NCBI GenBank assembly: GCA_018260475.1
Contig: JAGLBA010000019.1
Coordinates: forward strand, 1 to 35,623
Reading direction: 5' to 3'
Length of the DNA: 35,623 nt
Source: Chryseobacterium sp.
GTDB lineage: Bacteria > Bacteroidota > Bacteroidia > Flavobacteriales > Weeksellaceae
The notes under the pieces are model-generated. The model was not told the origin of the DNA. It ran no database searches and was given only the letters and a program-made list of their open reading frames with translations. Numbering within the stretch: the stretch's first letter is position 1; each line of letters begins with the position of its first letter. Made by a program: the position numbers and the translations under genes. Positions 24,828 to 33,859 of the stretch are shown one piece after another.

Positions 24828-26153
24828 TTATCCCTCGCCAAAGAAAAATTGAAATAGTAAGTAGAGATTTAGGACGATGATAATCGCGGAAATAAGCCAT
24901 GCGGAAAAATTGAGAATTTTCCCGTTAGCAAACTCTCCCATTTTTAGTTTTGAGCCTGTGAACATCACCAGTGGCACTACGGCGAAACTGAGCTGCATGG
25001 AGAGAATTACCTGACTAAACACGAGCAAATCCGTCGTGGCTTTATCACCATAAATAAGTGCGACTATGAATGCTGGAATCACCGCGATAAAACGGGTAAT
25101 GAGGCGACGGAGCCAAGGTTTTAGTTTGATGTCCAGGAAGCCTTCCATCACTATTTGCCCGGCCAAAGTGCCTGTAAGTGTGGAATTTTGCCCGGAAGCG
25201 AGGAGTGCCACGGCGAAAACGATACTTGCAGCTGTGGTACCCAAGAGGGGCGCAAGCATTTTGTAAGCGTCATTGATATCCGCTATATCCTGGTACCCTG
25301 TGGTATGGAAGGTTGCCGCGGCGACTACCAATATAGCGGCATTGATGAAGAAAGCCAAAAGCAAGGAGCCGGTGCTGTCGATGGTTGCAAATTTTATGGC
25401 CTCGCGCTTGCCTGCGATAGTGCGATCGTAGTTTCTGGTTTGTACGATGCTGCTGTGCAGATACAAGTTGTGCGGCATAACGGTTGCACCCAAAATACCA
25501 ATGGCAATGTACAACATGCCGGGATTGGTAATGATATTTTTCTGCGGAACTAATCCCTTGAGCATCGGGAAAATATCGGGTTTTGAAATGATGATTTCGT
25601 AGGAAAAGCAAGCGAGAATCATGAAGATAAGTCCGGCGACGATGCTTTCTATCCATCGGAAGCCCTTTGATTGAAGTAATAGAACGATCAATACATCAAT
25701 AATTGTAAGCGCTACGCCCCATGGCAGGGGCAACCCGAACAGCAAGTTGAGTGCAATGGCCGAGCCTATGACTTCTGCCAAGTCACACGCTGCAATGGCC
25801 AATTCGCACAATATCCAAAGGACAAAGTTGGCTTTTTTTCCGAAATGATCTCGGCAAGCTTGTGCCAAATCTCTTTCTGCCACTATACCGAGCTTCACGG
25901 ATAGATGCTGCAGCACCATCGCGAAAATATTTGAAATCAAAATCACCGAAAGCAAGGCATACCCATAGCGTGCGCCGCCGGCAATATCCGTAGCCCAGTT
26001 TCCGGGATCCATATATCCTACTGCCACCATAAGTCCCGGACCTGTAAACGCCATAAGTTTGCGCCAAAAACCGGCGTCTTTCGGGACATTAATGGATGAG
26101 AAAACTTCCGGTAGGGAATTAGCAGATCGCTCTCTGCGCCATGAATTTTTCAT
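24828..26153 (-). CDS. mntH: Nramp-family divalent metal transporter
   Basis: A 441-residue inner-membrane proton-coupled Mn(II)/Fe(II) importer with about 11 membrane helices. Metal-site motifs are Asp49-Pro-Gly-Asn52 in YMDPGNW (helix 1) and MPHN (226-229, helix 6). The GQNSTLTGTLAGQIVMEGF segment before helix 9 is also typical. The ATG at 26153 lies only four bases after a -7 element (26158-26165), so the mRNA would be leaderless or nearly so. A relative of the MntR-type operator lies at 26172-26185. Confidence 0.95.
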   Translation of the reverse strand: MKNSWRRERSANSLPEVFSSINVPKDAGFWRKLMAFTGPGLMVAVGYMDPGNWATDIAGGARYGYALLSVILISNIFAMVLQHLSVKLGIVAERDLAQACRDHFGKKANFVLWILCELAIAACDLAEVIGSAIALNLLFGLPLPWGVALTIIDVLIVLLLQSKGFRWIESIVAGLIFMILACFSYEIIISKPDIFPMLKGLVPQKNIITNPGMLYIAIGILGATVMPHNLYLHSSIVQTRNYDRTIAGKREAIKFATIDSTGSLLLAFFINAAILVVAAATFHTTGYQDIADINDAYKMLAPLLGTTAASIVFAVALLASGQNSTLTGTLAGQIVMEGFLDIKLKPWLRRLITRFIAVIPAFIVALIYGDKATTDLLVFSQVILSMQLSFAVVPLVMFTGSKLKMGEFANGKILNFSAWLISAIIIVLNLYLLFQFFFGEG

Positions 26154-26157
26154 TTTT

Positions 26158-26185
26158 CAAAACTACAAAAGTTAAGTTAAAATAA
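26158..26185 (-). promoter_or_regulatory. mntH promoter with MntR-type operator
   Basis: On the minus strand TTATTTTAACTTAA (26185-26172) is followed by CTTTTGTAGTTTTG, whose end TAGTTTTG is a -7 element. The receptor promoter at 7603-7630 has the same order: a 14-bp operator, then CTTTTGTATATTTG. In all, 23 of 28 positions agree. The mntH copy has lost perfect symmetry in one half-site. Confidence 0.7.
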
Positions 26186-26194
26186 GGTTTTAAT

Positions 26195-26226
26195 TAAAAA
26201 AAAATCCCGAACCTAAGTCCGAGATT
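26195..26226 (-). terminator. Rho-independent terminator after the DUF937-OmpA gene
   Basis: AATCTCGGAC and GTTCGGGATT pair along all ten bases in minus-strand RNA (two G-U pairs) around the loop TTAG, followed by a run of T. It lies about 24 bases after the stop. Confidence 0.88.
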
Positions 26227-26249
26227 CTTATCATTTATTGCTTTTAAAA

Positions 26250-27533
26250 TTATTTTGCAAATCTTACAGCCATTTTTCTGTCAGCTTCTCTTTCCTTGTC
26301 GGATGCAGATTCAGCAACAGTTGCAAATTGTTCACCGTAACCTTCAGCACCTAGGATTTGAGCACCTACGCCAAGTTTAGTTAATTCAGCTTTGATAAAT
26401 TCAGCTCTTTTTTGAGAAAGCACTTTGTTACCAGCATCATCACCTTTTTTGTCGGTATAACCACCAATTTTGATTTTAGACTCTGGGTAAGCTTTAAGGA
26501 TTGCAGCAAGGTTTTCAAGTTGACCTTTTGACTCAGGAGTAATTTGATCAGATTTTCCGAAAACGAAGTTCACATTATCGAAATTGTACCATTTAGCCTT
26601 AAGAGCCTCATCGTCAGCAGCGTTTTTATAACCGTCAGTCTTCAAGAAGTTAATCAGAGACATTTCGAGACCGTTTGGATATCCTTTTATTGTAGTACCA
26701 TTTAGGTCTATGTTTTGAAGAACCTTATCATTATTAGTTGCAACAGTATCAGATGCCATAGTAGCAGTAGAATCTGTCATAACATTAGCACTATCTGTAG
26801 AAGTAGTAGTTACCTCAGTAGTTTTAGGTTTGTTGCATTGCTTCCAAAGGAACCAACCAGCAAAAAGAAGAAGAAGCAATGGAAGTAACCATTTCAGGAT
26901 AGATCCGTTGTTTTTCTTTTCAACTTCTACATGAGTATCACCCGCTCTGTGTACATCAACTTTAGGAGTTTCTTGTCTTGGAGTCTCAGGAGTAGTTACT
27001 TTTACATTTTCTGTAGCAGATCCGAAGTGACCCAATCCTAAAGAAGCCAATGAAAGACCAGCAGGAAGAAGTGTAGATACGATACCTTTTTGATCAGAAA
27101 GAAGTTTGGATACACCGTTTCTGTCTAGGTTGTTATCAGCAGAATATTTACCGATAGAACCAAGTGCAGCAGCAGCTACAGTACCCAATAGGGAGTTAGA
27201 GGTTGTACTGCTCACACCTGCAAAGCTGGAGATAGCGTTTACGGCAGCACCTACTTTGTCTCCAAAAATCGAGGAAACGACGTTTCCAACGAGGGAGTTA
27301 TTGGTTGTGCCGCCCAAAAGGTTGCTCAACAAGCCGTGTGAAGCAGGGTTAGTTACTGCATCTAAAACAGCTGGGTTGCTGGAGTGGTTTGCAAGTCCAC
27401 CTACTACAGCGGGAAGAAGCCCACTGATAGCTTTAGAAATTCCAGATTCGCTTTCACCATATTGCGAAGCAGCCTGAGAAACGAGCGCAGGTCCAAGTTG
27501 GCCTTTGATCAGATCAATAAGATTTAATGACAT
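26250..27533 (-). CDS. DUF937 domain protein with OmpA C-terminal domain
   Basis: A 427-residue protein in three parts. Residues 1-170 are a Gly/Ala/Ser-rich DUF937 domain (LIDLIKGQLGPALVSQAASQ, then GLLPAVVGGLA). A single membrane segment spans about 212-230 (ILKWLLPLLLLLFAGWFLW). Residues ~315-427 are an OmpA/MotB-like peptidoglycan-binding domain (VNFVFGKSDQITPESKGQL, IKIGGYTDKKGD, then the K-R-A-E-F-I-K pattern). There is no signal peptide. The likely topology is DUF937 in the cytoplasm and OmpA in the periplasm, tethering something to the cell wall; this is inference. Strong codon bias suggests high expression. Confidence 0.85.
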   Translation of the reverse strand: MSLNLIDLIKGQLGPALVSQAASQYGESESGISKAISGLLPAVVGGLANHSSNPAVLDAVTNPASHGLLSNLLGGTTNNSLVGNVVSSIFGDKVGAAVNAISSFAGVSSTTSNSLLGTVAAAALGSIGKYSADNNLDRNGVSKLLSDQKGIVSTLLPAGLSLASLGLGHFGSATENVKVTTPETPRQETPKVDVHRAGDTHVEVEKKNNGSILKWLLPLLLLLFAGWFLWKQCNKPKTTEVTTTSTDSANVMTDSTATMASDTVATNNDKVLQNIDLNGTTIKGYPNGLEMSLINFLKTDGYKNAADDEALKAKWYNFDNVNFVFGKSDQITPESKGQLENLAAILKAYPESKIKIGGYTDKKGDDAGNKVLSQKRAEFIKAELTKLGVGAQILGAEGYGEQFATVAESASDKEREADRKMAVRFAK

Positions 27534-27569
27534 AATAGTTTATTTAAATTGTTAACAATAATTAGATAT

Positions 27570-27577
27570 CAAAAATA
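27570..27577 (-). promoter_or_regulatory. -7 element of the DUF937-OmpA gene
   Basis: TATTTTTG on the minus strand matches TAnnTTTG, about 36 bases before the ATG at 27533. The -33 motif is unclear. Confidence 0.45.
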
Positions 27578-27625
27578 GTTCCAAAGACACATAATGACGC
27601 ACAATGGCTGATTTTTATTAATAAG

Positions 27626-29101
27626 TTAATATGCTTTTGCGAAAATCACTCTTTTGTTGGATGGCTTACGGGAAATCAGCGATATGCCCTGTTCCTCTAT
27701 ACTATCCAGAGGAATGCACCGGATGGTTGCCTTGGTCTCGTTTTTAATTTGCTCCTCCTCCTCAGCTGTGCCGTCCCAATGTGCAGAGATAAAGCCGCCT
27801 TTTTCTTCCAAAACTTTTTTGAATTCCTCGTAGGTTTCTACTTGGGTCATATTTTGAGTTCGGAAGTTCAAGGCTTTATTGTAAATATCGTCCTGCATTT
27901 TGGGCAGTAACTGCTCGATATAGGCTTCTACACCATCCAATGTAACGGTTTCTTTGGTTAAAGTATCTCTTCTCGCGATTTCTACAGTGCCGTTCTCCAA
28001 ATCACGGGCACCAATTGCTATGCGCACAGGAACCCCTTTCAGTTCATATTCTGCAAACTTCCAGCCCGGTTTGTTTTGATCATCATCATCAAATTTCACC
28101 GAAATATTTTTGGCCTTAAGTTTAACTTGAATTTCAGATACAACCTCACGGATTTGGTTGAGCTGCTCCTCACCTTTAAAAATAGGAACAATCACCACTT
28201 GGATTGGCGCGAGTGAAGGCGGCAATACTAAACCTTGATCATCCGAATGCGCCATAATCAGCGCTCCCATCAATCGTGTGGAAACTCCCCAAGAGGTTGC
28301 CCAGGCGTGTTCTATTTTTCCTTCTTTATTGGTGAATTTTACATCAAAAGCTTTGGCGAAATTTTGACCCAAAAAGTGGGAAGTACCCGCTTGCAAGGCT
28401 TTTCCGTCTTGCATCATAGCCTCTATGCAGTAGGTTTCATCTGCCCCTGCGAATCTCTCGCTTGGTGTTTTGATCCCACGAATAACCGGCATTGCCATAA
28501 ATTTTTCTGCAAACTGTGCATAAACTTCAATCATTTTTTCGGTTTCCTCCACGGCTTCTTCGCGTGTGGCGTGAGCGGTATGGCCCTCCTGCCAAAGGAA
28601 TTCGGCAGTTCTAAGGAAAAAGCGCGTACGCATCTCCCAGCGCACTACATTGGCCCATTGATTAATCAAAATCGGCAAGTCGCGGTACGACTGAACCCAG
28701 TTTTTGTATGTGCTCCAAATAATGGCTTCGGAAGTCGGGCGCACAATGAGTTCTTCCTCCAATTTCGCTTCCGGATCTACGATGAGTTTTCCAGGGTTGT
28801 TTGGGTCGGTTTTCAGGCGGTAGTGGGTAACCACGGCACATTCCTTGGCAAAACCTTCGGCGTTTTTTTCCTCGGCTTCAAAAAGACTTTTCGGCACGAA
28901 CAGCGGGAAGTAGGCGTTTTGGTGGCCTGTTTCCTTGAATTTCTTATCCAGCTCGTCGCGCATTTTTTCCCATATCGCATAGCCGTAAGGCTTGATAACC
29001 ATACAGCCGCGCACCCCAGAATTCTCGGCGAGATCAGCCTTTACGACGAGTTCATTATACCATTTACTGTAATCTTCTGCTCTTGAAGTGAGTTTTGCCA
29101 T
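27626..29101 (-). CDS. proS: Prolyl-tRNA synthetase, archaeal/eukaryotic-type
   Basis: A 491-residue class II synthetase that charges tRNA-Pro. The length and the lack of the ~180-residue editing insertion mark the archaeal/eukaryotic (ProS type 3) form, usual in Bacteroidota. Motif 2 is seen in [20 protein letters not shown], with EGHTAHAT following. Motif 3 lies near [17 protein letters not shown]. The anticodon-binding domain starts near residue 290 ([12 protein letters not shown]), and the C-terminal zinc-like domain ends in RVIFAKAY. It is divergent from the lipoprotein gene at 29245. Confidence 0.96.
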   Translation of the reverse strand: MAKLTSRAEDYSKWYNELVVKADLAENSGVRGCMVIKPYGYAIWEKMRDELDKKFKETGHQNAYFPLFVPKSLFEAEEKNAEGFAKECAVVTHYRLKTDPNNPGKLIVDPEAKLEEELIVRPTSEAIIWSTYKNWVQSYRDLPILINQWANVVRWEMRTRFFLRTAEFLWQEGHTAHATREEAVEETEKMIEVYAQFAEKFMAMPVIRGIKTPSERFAGADETYCIEAMMQDGKALQAGTSHFLGQNFAKAFDVKFTNKEGKIEHAWATSWGVSTRLMGALIMAHSDDQGLVLPPSLAPIQVVIVPIFKGEEQLNQIREVVSEIQVKLKAKNISVKFDDDDQNKPGWKFAEYELKGVPVRIAIGARDLENGTVEIARRDTLTKETVTLDGVEAYIEQLLPKMQDDIYNKALNFRTQNMTQVETYEEFKKVLEEKGGFISAHWDGTAEEEEQIKNETKATIRCIPLDSIEEQGISLISRKPSNKRVIFAKAY

Positions 29102-29208
29102 TATTTTAATTTAAAATTTAACCTTTATATGATTGTTCTATCTAAAACTAAACACTTAATTTTACCGGTACAAACCATATAAAGATGGTATGTTTTTGGT
29201 ATAAAGTG

Positions 29209-29240
29209 CAAATATAATTTAAATTAAAATTTTATCTCAA
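29209..29240 (-). promoter_or_regulatory. Promoter of proS
   Basis: On the minus strand TTG (29240-29238), 21 bases, then TATATTTG (29216-29209), about 107 bases before the proS ATG. The plus-strand gene at 29245 must use a different promoter, which I could not place. Confidence 0.55.
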
Positions 29241-29244
29241 TCTA

Positions 29245-30231
29245 ATGAAAACAAATATCTCCCTAAATCTTGCCAAAGGACTAAAATCCAAAGGCCTTTT
29301 GATGATTGCCGGCGGTTTGATGGCCGTTTCCTGTGGAACTGCTGCCTCCGGATATTCCGAGACTGACGGTGTGTATTTCGACCCAAATAAAGATACTATA
29401 CCGCAAACGGAAGTTTACGCACGCGGAAACCAAGTTGGCGAGGAATATAATTACCAAGATTCCACCTATGTAGATGCTGCAAAATACGGTAGAAAAGGCT
29501 ACTACGAAAATTGGAACAAGAAAAATGCAACCACAACTTCAGACTGGGGAACCTACGCAGGTACACAGACTGTTTACAATAGCTGGGGATCGCCATTTGC
29601 TGGATACTATGCGCCATATTATGGTTTCGGAAGTTCTTTTTGGATGGGTTTCGGCATTGGAAATTCCTTCGGATGGGACAGCCCTTTCGGATACAATAGC
29701 TATTTTTATGATGGCTTCTACTCCCCATTCTACAGCGGCTTCTATGGTTATAGCCCATACAGCTACTACGGAATGTACAGCCCATATTATTATCCTTACT
29801 ACAACTACTACGCTCCTTATGGCTACGGATTTCCCCCATACTACGGAAATTCTTATTACTCTGCGCCAAGAAGAAGCAGCGGCAGAGATGGTTATCTAAA
29901 CGGCGGCAATACCACAGGCAAAACGGCATCCCGTGTAAGCGGTTTCCGTACAGATGGACCAAGCAACACAGGCAGAGTGACACAAAGATCAGACGGCGCT
30001 AATAATTCCAACGGAGGCTTCAGAAACTCTTCTAATATACCAGTTCGCAGGATACAATCCTCCGACCAGCCAGTGAGGAGATCGGCTCCAGAAGTTTACC
30101 AGCAACAAGATACTTACCGTTCAAACGGCGGATTCCGCAGCGGCGGATTTGATAGCGGCAGCTCTCGCTCCAGTGGTTCTTCATCCGGCTCCAGCAGATC
30201 AGGCGGCGGGTTCCGTACAGGCGGCAGATAA
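29245..30231 (+). CDS. Tyr/Gly-rich lipoprotein, unknown function
   Basis: A 328-residue predicted lipoprotein: the signal sequence ends LMAVSCGT, and Cys31 would be lipidated. The middle (about 115-210) is extreme in Tyr, Gly, Phe, Pro and Ser (repeats of YSPYY, YGFG, FYSPFYSGFYGY). The end (210-328) is Ser/Gly/Arg-rich and likely disordered (GSSRSSGSSSGSSRSGGGF). Bacteroidota homologues have been named vitellogenin-like only for their composition. It may be a surface or matrix component. It is followed closely by the barrel gene at 30271, which could be in the same transcript. Confidence 0.75.
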   Translation: MKTNISLNLAKGLKSKGLLMIAGGLMAVSCGTAASGYSETDGVYFDPNKDTIPQTEVYARGNQVGEEYNYQDSTYVDAAKYGRKGYYENWNKKNATTTSDWGTYAGTQTVYNSWGSPFAGYYAPYYGFGSSFWMGFGIGNSFGWDSPFGYNSYFYDGFYSPFYSGFYGYSPYSYYGMYSPYYYPYYNYYAPYGYGFPPYYGNSYYSAPRRSSGRDGYLNGGNTTGKTASRVSGFRTDGPSNTGRVTQRSDGANNSNGGFRNSSNIPVRRIQSSDQPVRRSAPEVYQQQDTYRSNGGFRSGGFDSGSSRSSGSSSGSSRSGGGFRTGGR

Positions 30232-30244
30232 TTTTTAGATTAAA

Positions 30245-30252
30245 TAACTTTG
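30245..30252 (+). promoter_or_regulatory. Candidate -7 element of the FadL-like gene
   Basis: TAACTTTG lies 18 bases before the ATG at 30271, within the short gap after the lipoprotein gene. No -33 TTG, so read-through from upstream may contribute. Confidence 0.5.
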
Positions 30253-30270
30253 TACTTTCCATATTTTAAA

Positions 30271-31665
30271 ATGATTAAAAAAACATTCACCCTTGCAGGG
30301 TTCACAGCATTATTTTTTGCTCATGCGCAGGATTTTTCTACAATAAAAAATTCAGCAGATGTCTATACGGCCTCAATGCCTGGAACTTCCAAATACAACG
30401 CTATGGCAGGCTCCATGGGCGCTTTGGGTGGTGATATTTCCACTATCAACAGCAACCCCGCGGGAATTGGTGTTGCGATTGCAAGTGATATTTCGGCGAC
30501 ACTCCAAATTCAAAATAATAAGAATACTTCTTCGCTTTTCGGAACTTCTAATTCCTACTCTACTAAGGCGACAGACTTAGGCCAAATCGGCGCTATTGTC
30601 TCTTTTGTAGTGCGCGGAAACTCTCCGTGGAAATTCGTGAATATCGGGATCAACTCTTCTTCAAAATCAATTGAAGATTATTCAGAAAGTGCCGGGGCAA
30701 ACAATATAAAACTGGCGATCGACGGAGATGCACTTAAATTTATAAGACATGCCTATGACCGTACCGGAACCGTGAGCAAAATCGGAATAGCAGTGGGTGG
30801 TAACTACGATAACCGCATATTTGTGGGCGCTGGCATGAGCATTCATGGCACAATGATGGATCAAAGTGATGCAGCAGAAATGGCATTCGCACGCGTTGGC
30901 ACTTCCGAAAGCTTCTTCAAACAATATACACCTTATCACGAAGAAAGTGCAGGGTTCTCTGCCAATATCGGGGTCATTGGAAAAGTGAACAACCAGTTTC
31001 GTCTTGGTGCTTCATTAGAATCTCCAACTTTCTGGAATATCGATAGAACTTACAGATATTATGACAAATTTGATAGTAATGATGATGGAGATTTTTCTGA
31101 AACTAGAACACTAAGAACTCCTATGAAGGCTACGCTGAGTGCGGCATTTGTTCCGAATAAAAATTTAGCAGTGAATTTAGATTACAGCATCGGTCTTACA
31201 AAACCACGATACACCGGCGGAGATTCTGGATTACAAAAAGAATTTGACGCCTTCTATTCCTCAAATAGCAAAAATGTTTCGGAGGTAAAACTTGGCGCAG
31301 AATACCGAATCCAAAAGTTCAGAATACGCGGAGGTTATGGTTTCGCTACCAATCCTTTTGCAGCAACAACTTTTGCAACATTGGGAAGCAATGGCACCGT
31401 GGCGTCTCAATCTTACAATGACATGTATGCCGGTAAAAAAAGCACGGTGGGTGTTGGTTTAGGATATGATTTCAAATCGTTTTATATAGATGCGGCATAT
31501 CAAAACATCAGCTCCACCTACTCTAGTCCGTTTTTGAGGGGAAATGCTAGTGCCAGCTCACAATATTATTCTGCAAATGCTTTCTTTGCTAATGACAATC
31601 CATTGGTCGCTTCGGTGAAAAACACCAAGAACAATTTCAGCATCACAGCTGGGTGGAAGTTTTAG
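30271..31665 (+). CDS. Outer-membrane beta-barrel protein, FadL/OMPP1-like
   Basis: A 464-residue exported protein. ATG 30271 (MIKKTFTLAGFTALFFAHAQ) gives a signal peptide; a TTG seven codons upstream would only lengthen it. The mature N-terminus (GTSKYNAMAGSMGALGGDIS, then STINSNPAGIGV) is the pattern of FadL/OMPP1-type porins, where the N-terminal hatch precedes the barrel. The C-terminus ends in an aromatic barrel signature (FSITAGWKF). FadL homologues take up fatty acids or other hydrophobic molecules; the cargo here is unknown. A good terminator follows. Confidence 0.82.
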   Translation: MIKKTFTLAGFTALFFAHAQDFSTIKNSADVYTASMPGTSKYNAMAGSMGALGGDISTINSNPAGIGVAIASDISATLQIQNNKNTSSLFGTSNSYSTKATDLGQIGAIVSFVVRGNSPWKFVNIGINSSSKSIEDYSESAGANNIKLAIDGDALKFIRHAYDRTGTVSKIGIAVGGNYDNRIFVGAGMSIHGTMMDQSDAAEMAFARVGTSESFFKQYTPYHEESAGFSANIGVIGKVNNQFRLGASLESPTFWNIDRTYRYYDKFDSNDDGDFSETRTLRTPMKATLSAAFVPNKNLAVNLDYSIGLTKPRYTGGDSGLQKEFDAFYSSNSKNVSEVKLGAEYRIQKFRIRGGYGFATNPFAATTFATLGSNGTVASQSYNDMYAGKKSTVGVGLGYDFKSFYIDAAYQNISSTYSSPFLRGNASASSQYYSANAFFANDNPLVASVKNTKNNFSITAGWKF

Positions 31666-31683
31666 CATCAATAATAAGCTCTT

Positions 31684-31713
31684 AAAACCGTTTCAAAATG
31701 AAGCGGTTTTTTT
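31684..31713 (+). terminator. Rho-independent terminator after the FadL-like gene
   Basis: AAAACCGTTTC and GAAGCGGTTTT pair along 11 bases (one G-U) with a five-base loop, followed by a run of T (31707-31713). Confidence 0.9.
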
Positions 31714-31769
31714 ATTAAAAAAAACAATGGAGCAACCTAATTCCTCTATCGAAAAACCTTTATTTTTTG

Positions 31770-31777
31770 TAGATTTG
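31770..31777 (+). promoter_or_regulatory. -7 promoter element of the transketolase genes
   Basis: TAGATTTG matches TAnnTTTG, 26 bases before the ATG at 31804. No TTG at -33. Confidence 0.6.
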
Positions 31778-31803
31778 CGGCAAAATAGTCTTAAAAATAT
31801 AAC

Positions 31804-32655
31804 ATGAGGAAATCCATCGAAGAGCTAAAAACTCTTGCCACACAGGTGCGCAGGGACATCATAAGAATGGTACACGCCGTGAATTCCGGTCATCCCGGAG
31901 GTTCGCTGGGTTGCGCAGAATATTTCGTAGCGTTGTACGGCAAAGTGATGAATTACAAACTGCCATTTAACATGGAAGGCAACGGCGAAGATCTTTTCTT
32001 CCTTTCCAACGGCCATATTTCCCCGGTTTTTTATTCAACCTTGGCAAGGTTCGGTTTCTTCCCGATAGATGAACTTAAAACTTTTAGAAAACTCGATTCA
32101 AGATTACAAGGTCACCCTACGACACACGAAGGTTTGCCAGGAATCCGAGTGGCTTCCGGCTCTTTAGGGCAAGGTCTCTCCGTAGCGCTGGGTGCGGCTC
32201 AAGCGAAAAAATTAAACGGTGACGATAGCATTGTGTACTCCCTCCACGGCGATGGTGAATTGCAGGAAGGTCAAATTTGGGAAGCACTGATGTATGGTGC
32301 GGCAAAAAAAGTGGATAATGTCATCATGACTATCGATTATAACGGCCGCCAAATCGATGGAGACACGGATGATGTTCTTTCCCTCGGTGACCTTTATGCG
32401 AAACTGGAAGCATTTGGCTGGAAGGTTTTGGAAGAGAAGAATGGTAACGAAATGGAAGCCGTAGTTGCCATCCTCGAGCGCGCGAAATCTGAAACCGGAA
32501 ACGGAAAACCGGTAGCGATTATCCTACATACAGAGATGGGCTTCGGCATCGATTACATGGTGGGAACCCACGCATGGCATGGTAAAGCACCGAACGATGA
32601 GCAACTGGCACTCGGAATCAAACAACTTTATCTGGAAGCACCGGAGGATTATTAA
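31804..32655 (+). CDS. tkt: Transketolase, N-terminal (thiamine diphosphate) subunit
   Basis: The first half of a split transketolase, 283 residues. Transketolase moves two-carbon units between sugar phosphates in the pentose phosphate pathway. This subunit holds the ThDP pyrophosphate/metal site: His30 in SGHPGG, GDGELQEGQ (from Gly149) and the closing DYNGRQ. GHISPVFYS and VASGSLGQGLS are also family motifs. The partner subunit is encoded next, 92 bases downstream. The cytosolic enzyme would be a heterotetramer. Confidence 0.94.
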   Translation: MRKSIEELKTLATQVRRDIIRMVHAVNSGHPGGSLGCAEYFVALYGKVMNYKLPFNMEGNGEDLFFLSNGHISPVFYSTLARFGFFPIDELKTFRKLDSRLQGHPTTHEGLPGIRVASGSLGQGLSVALGAAQAKKLNGDDSIVYSLHGDGELQEGQIWEALMYGAAKKVDNVIMTIDYNGRQIDGDTDDVLSLGDLYAKLEAFGWKVLEEKNGNEMEAVVAILERAKSETGNGKPVAIILHTEMGFGIDYMVGTHAWHGKAPNDEQLALGIKQLYLEAPEDY

Positions 32656-32747
32656 TTTAAGTTGGAAGCGGGATGCCGGAGACTCCCAAGACACTATATA
32701 ATTTTGCCTAAAGCCACAACGCTTTTCGCCTAAAGCCTTAATAAAAA

Positions 32748-33692
32748 ATGAAATACACCGTAATAGACCATAAAGATACACGAAGCGGCTTCGGAGCAGG
32801 ACTTGCTGAACTGGCTGATAAAAATCCGAAAGTGGTAGCGCTTTGCGCCGACCTTATCGGCTCTTTGAAAATGGAGAAATTTATAGAAAAAGCCCCGGAA
32901 AGATTTTTCCAAACCGGCATCGCAGAAGCAAATATGATGGGACTAGCTGCAGGTTTGGCCATCGGCGGAAAAATTCCTTTCACCGGAACTTTCGCTAACT
33001 TCTCTACCTCCAGAGTTTATGATCAAATTCGTCAAAGTATCGCCTATTCCAATAAAAATGTGAAAATTTGTGCTTCCCACGCAGGACTTACGCTGGGCGA
33101 AGATGGCGCGACACACCAAGTCTTGGAAGACATTGGGATGATGAAAATGCTTCCGGGAATGGTGGTGATTAATCCTTGCGACTATAATCAAACTAAAGCC
33201 GCTACTATCGCAATCGCTGATTATGAGGGGCCTGTTTACCTTCGTTTCGGGCGTCCTGTGGTGCCAAACTTCATTCCGGAGGATATGAAATTTGAAATCG
33301 GGAAAGGAATTTTGTTGCAAGAAGGGACAGATGTAACGATTGTGGCTACCGGACACCTGGTTTGGGAATCCTTGGTTGCAGCAGAAGAGTTGGCAAAAGA
33401 AGGAATCTCTTGTGAGGTAATAAACATCCACACCATCAAGCCTTTGGATGATGAAATTATTCTGAAGTCCGTTGAGAAAACCAGAAAAATCGTTACAGCC
33501 GAGGAACACAATATTTTGGGAGGACTTGGCGAATCCATTGCTGGAATGCTTGCAAGAAAACGCCCAACAAGGCAAGAGTTTGTAGCGGTAAACGACACTT
33601 TCGGGGAATCTGCAACGCCTGTACAACTTATGAAAAAATATGAAATAGATGCCGAAGCCGTTGTGAAAGCCGTTAAAAGAATCTTGGCATAA
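32748..33692 (+). CDS. tkt: Transketolase, C-terminal (pyrimidine-binding) subunit
   Basis: The second half of a split transketolase, 314 residues, with the pyrimidine-binding domain and the C-terminal regulatory domain. Glu60 in QTGIAEANMMGLAAGLA is the expected cofactor-activating residue. The later HAGLTLGEDGATHQVLEDIG lies around the substrate site, and the tail contains HNILGGLGESIAGMLA. It is the usual partner of the N-terminal subunit upstream. The gap between them carries a direct repeat of GCCTAAAGCC and a weak -7 match (TAATTTTG, 32699-32706), so it may have some expression of its own. Confidence 0.93.
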   Translation: MKYTVIDHKDTRSGFGAGLAELADKNPKVVALCADLIGSLKMEKFIEKAPERFFQTGIAEANMMGLAAGLAIGGKIPFTGTFANFSTSRVYDQIRQSIAYSNKNVKICASHAGLTLGEDGATHQVLEDIGMMKMLPGMVVINPCDYNQTKAATIAIADYEGPVYLRFGRPVVPNFIPEDMKFEIGKGILLQEGTDVTIVATGHLVWESLVAAEELAKEGISCEVINIHTIKPLDDEIILKSVEKTRKIVTAEEHNILGGLGESIAGMLARKRPTRQEFVAVNDTFGESATPVQLMKKYEIDAEAVVKAVKRILA

Positions 33693-33859
33693 ACAATTTA
33701 AATAAACTGAGTTCGGGATCAGATTATAGAATAAATTTGGAATAAAATAATTAGTTCTTATGTTTAACTATTTTAAATTCAAATAGTTAAATTAACTGTA
33801 GCTTTTGCTTTTAAAAGACCAAATTAGTAATGTTTATGAAACCGTCAACGATTTTTATT

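Noticed and set aside
28235-29086. 283-codon open frame on the plus strand
   Set aside because: It lies wholly opposite proS, has no family character (Phe/His-rich, typical of antisense reading) and no start signals.
29396-29983. Long open frames on both strands within the Tyr/Gly-rich gene
   Set aside because: The low-complexity coding sequence suppresses stops in other frames; the chosen frame alone has a lipoprotein signal.
32943-33626. 227-codon open frame on the minus strand
   Set aside because: Antisense to the transketolase C-terminal subunit, which is a certain gene; the product is Cys/Phe/His-rich noise.
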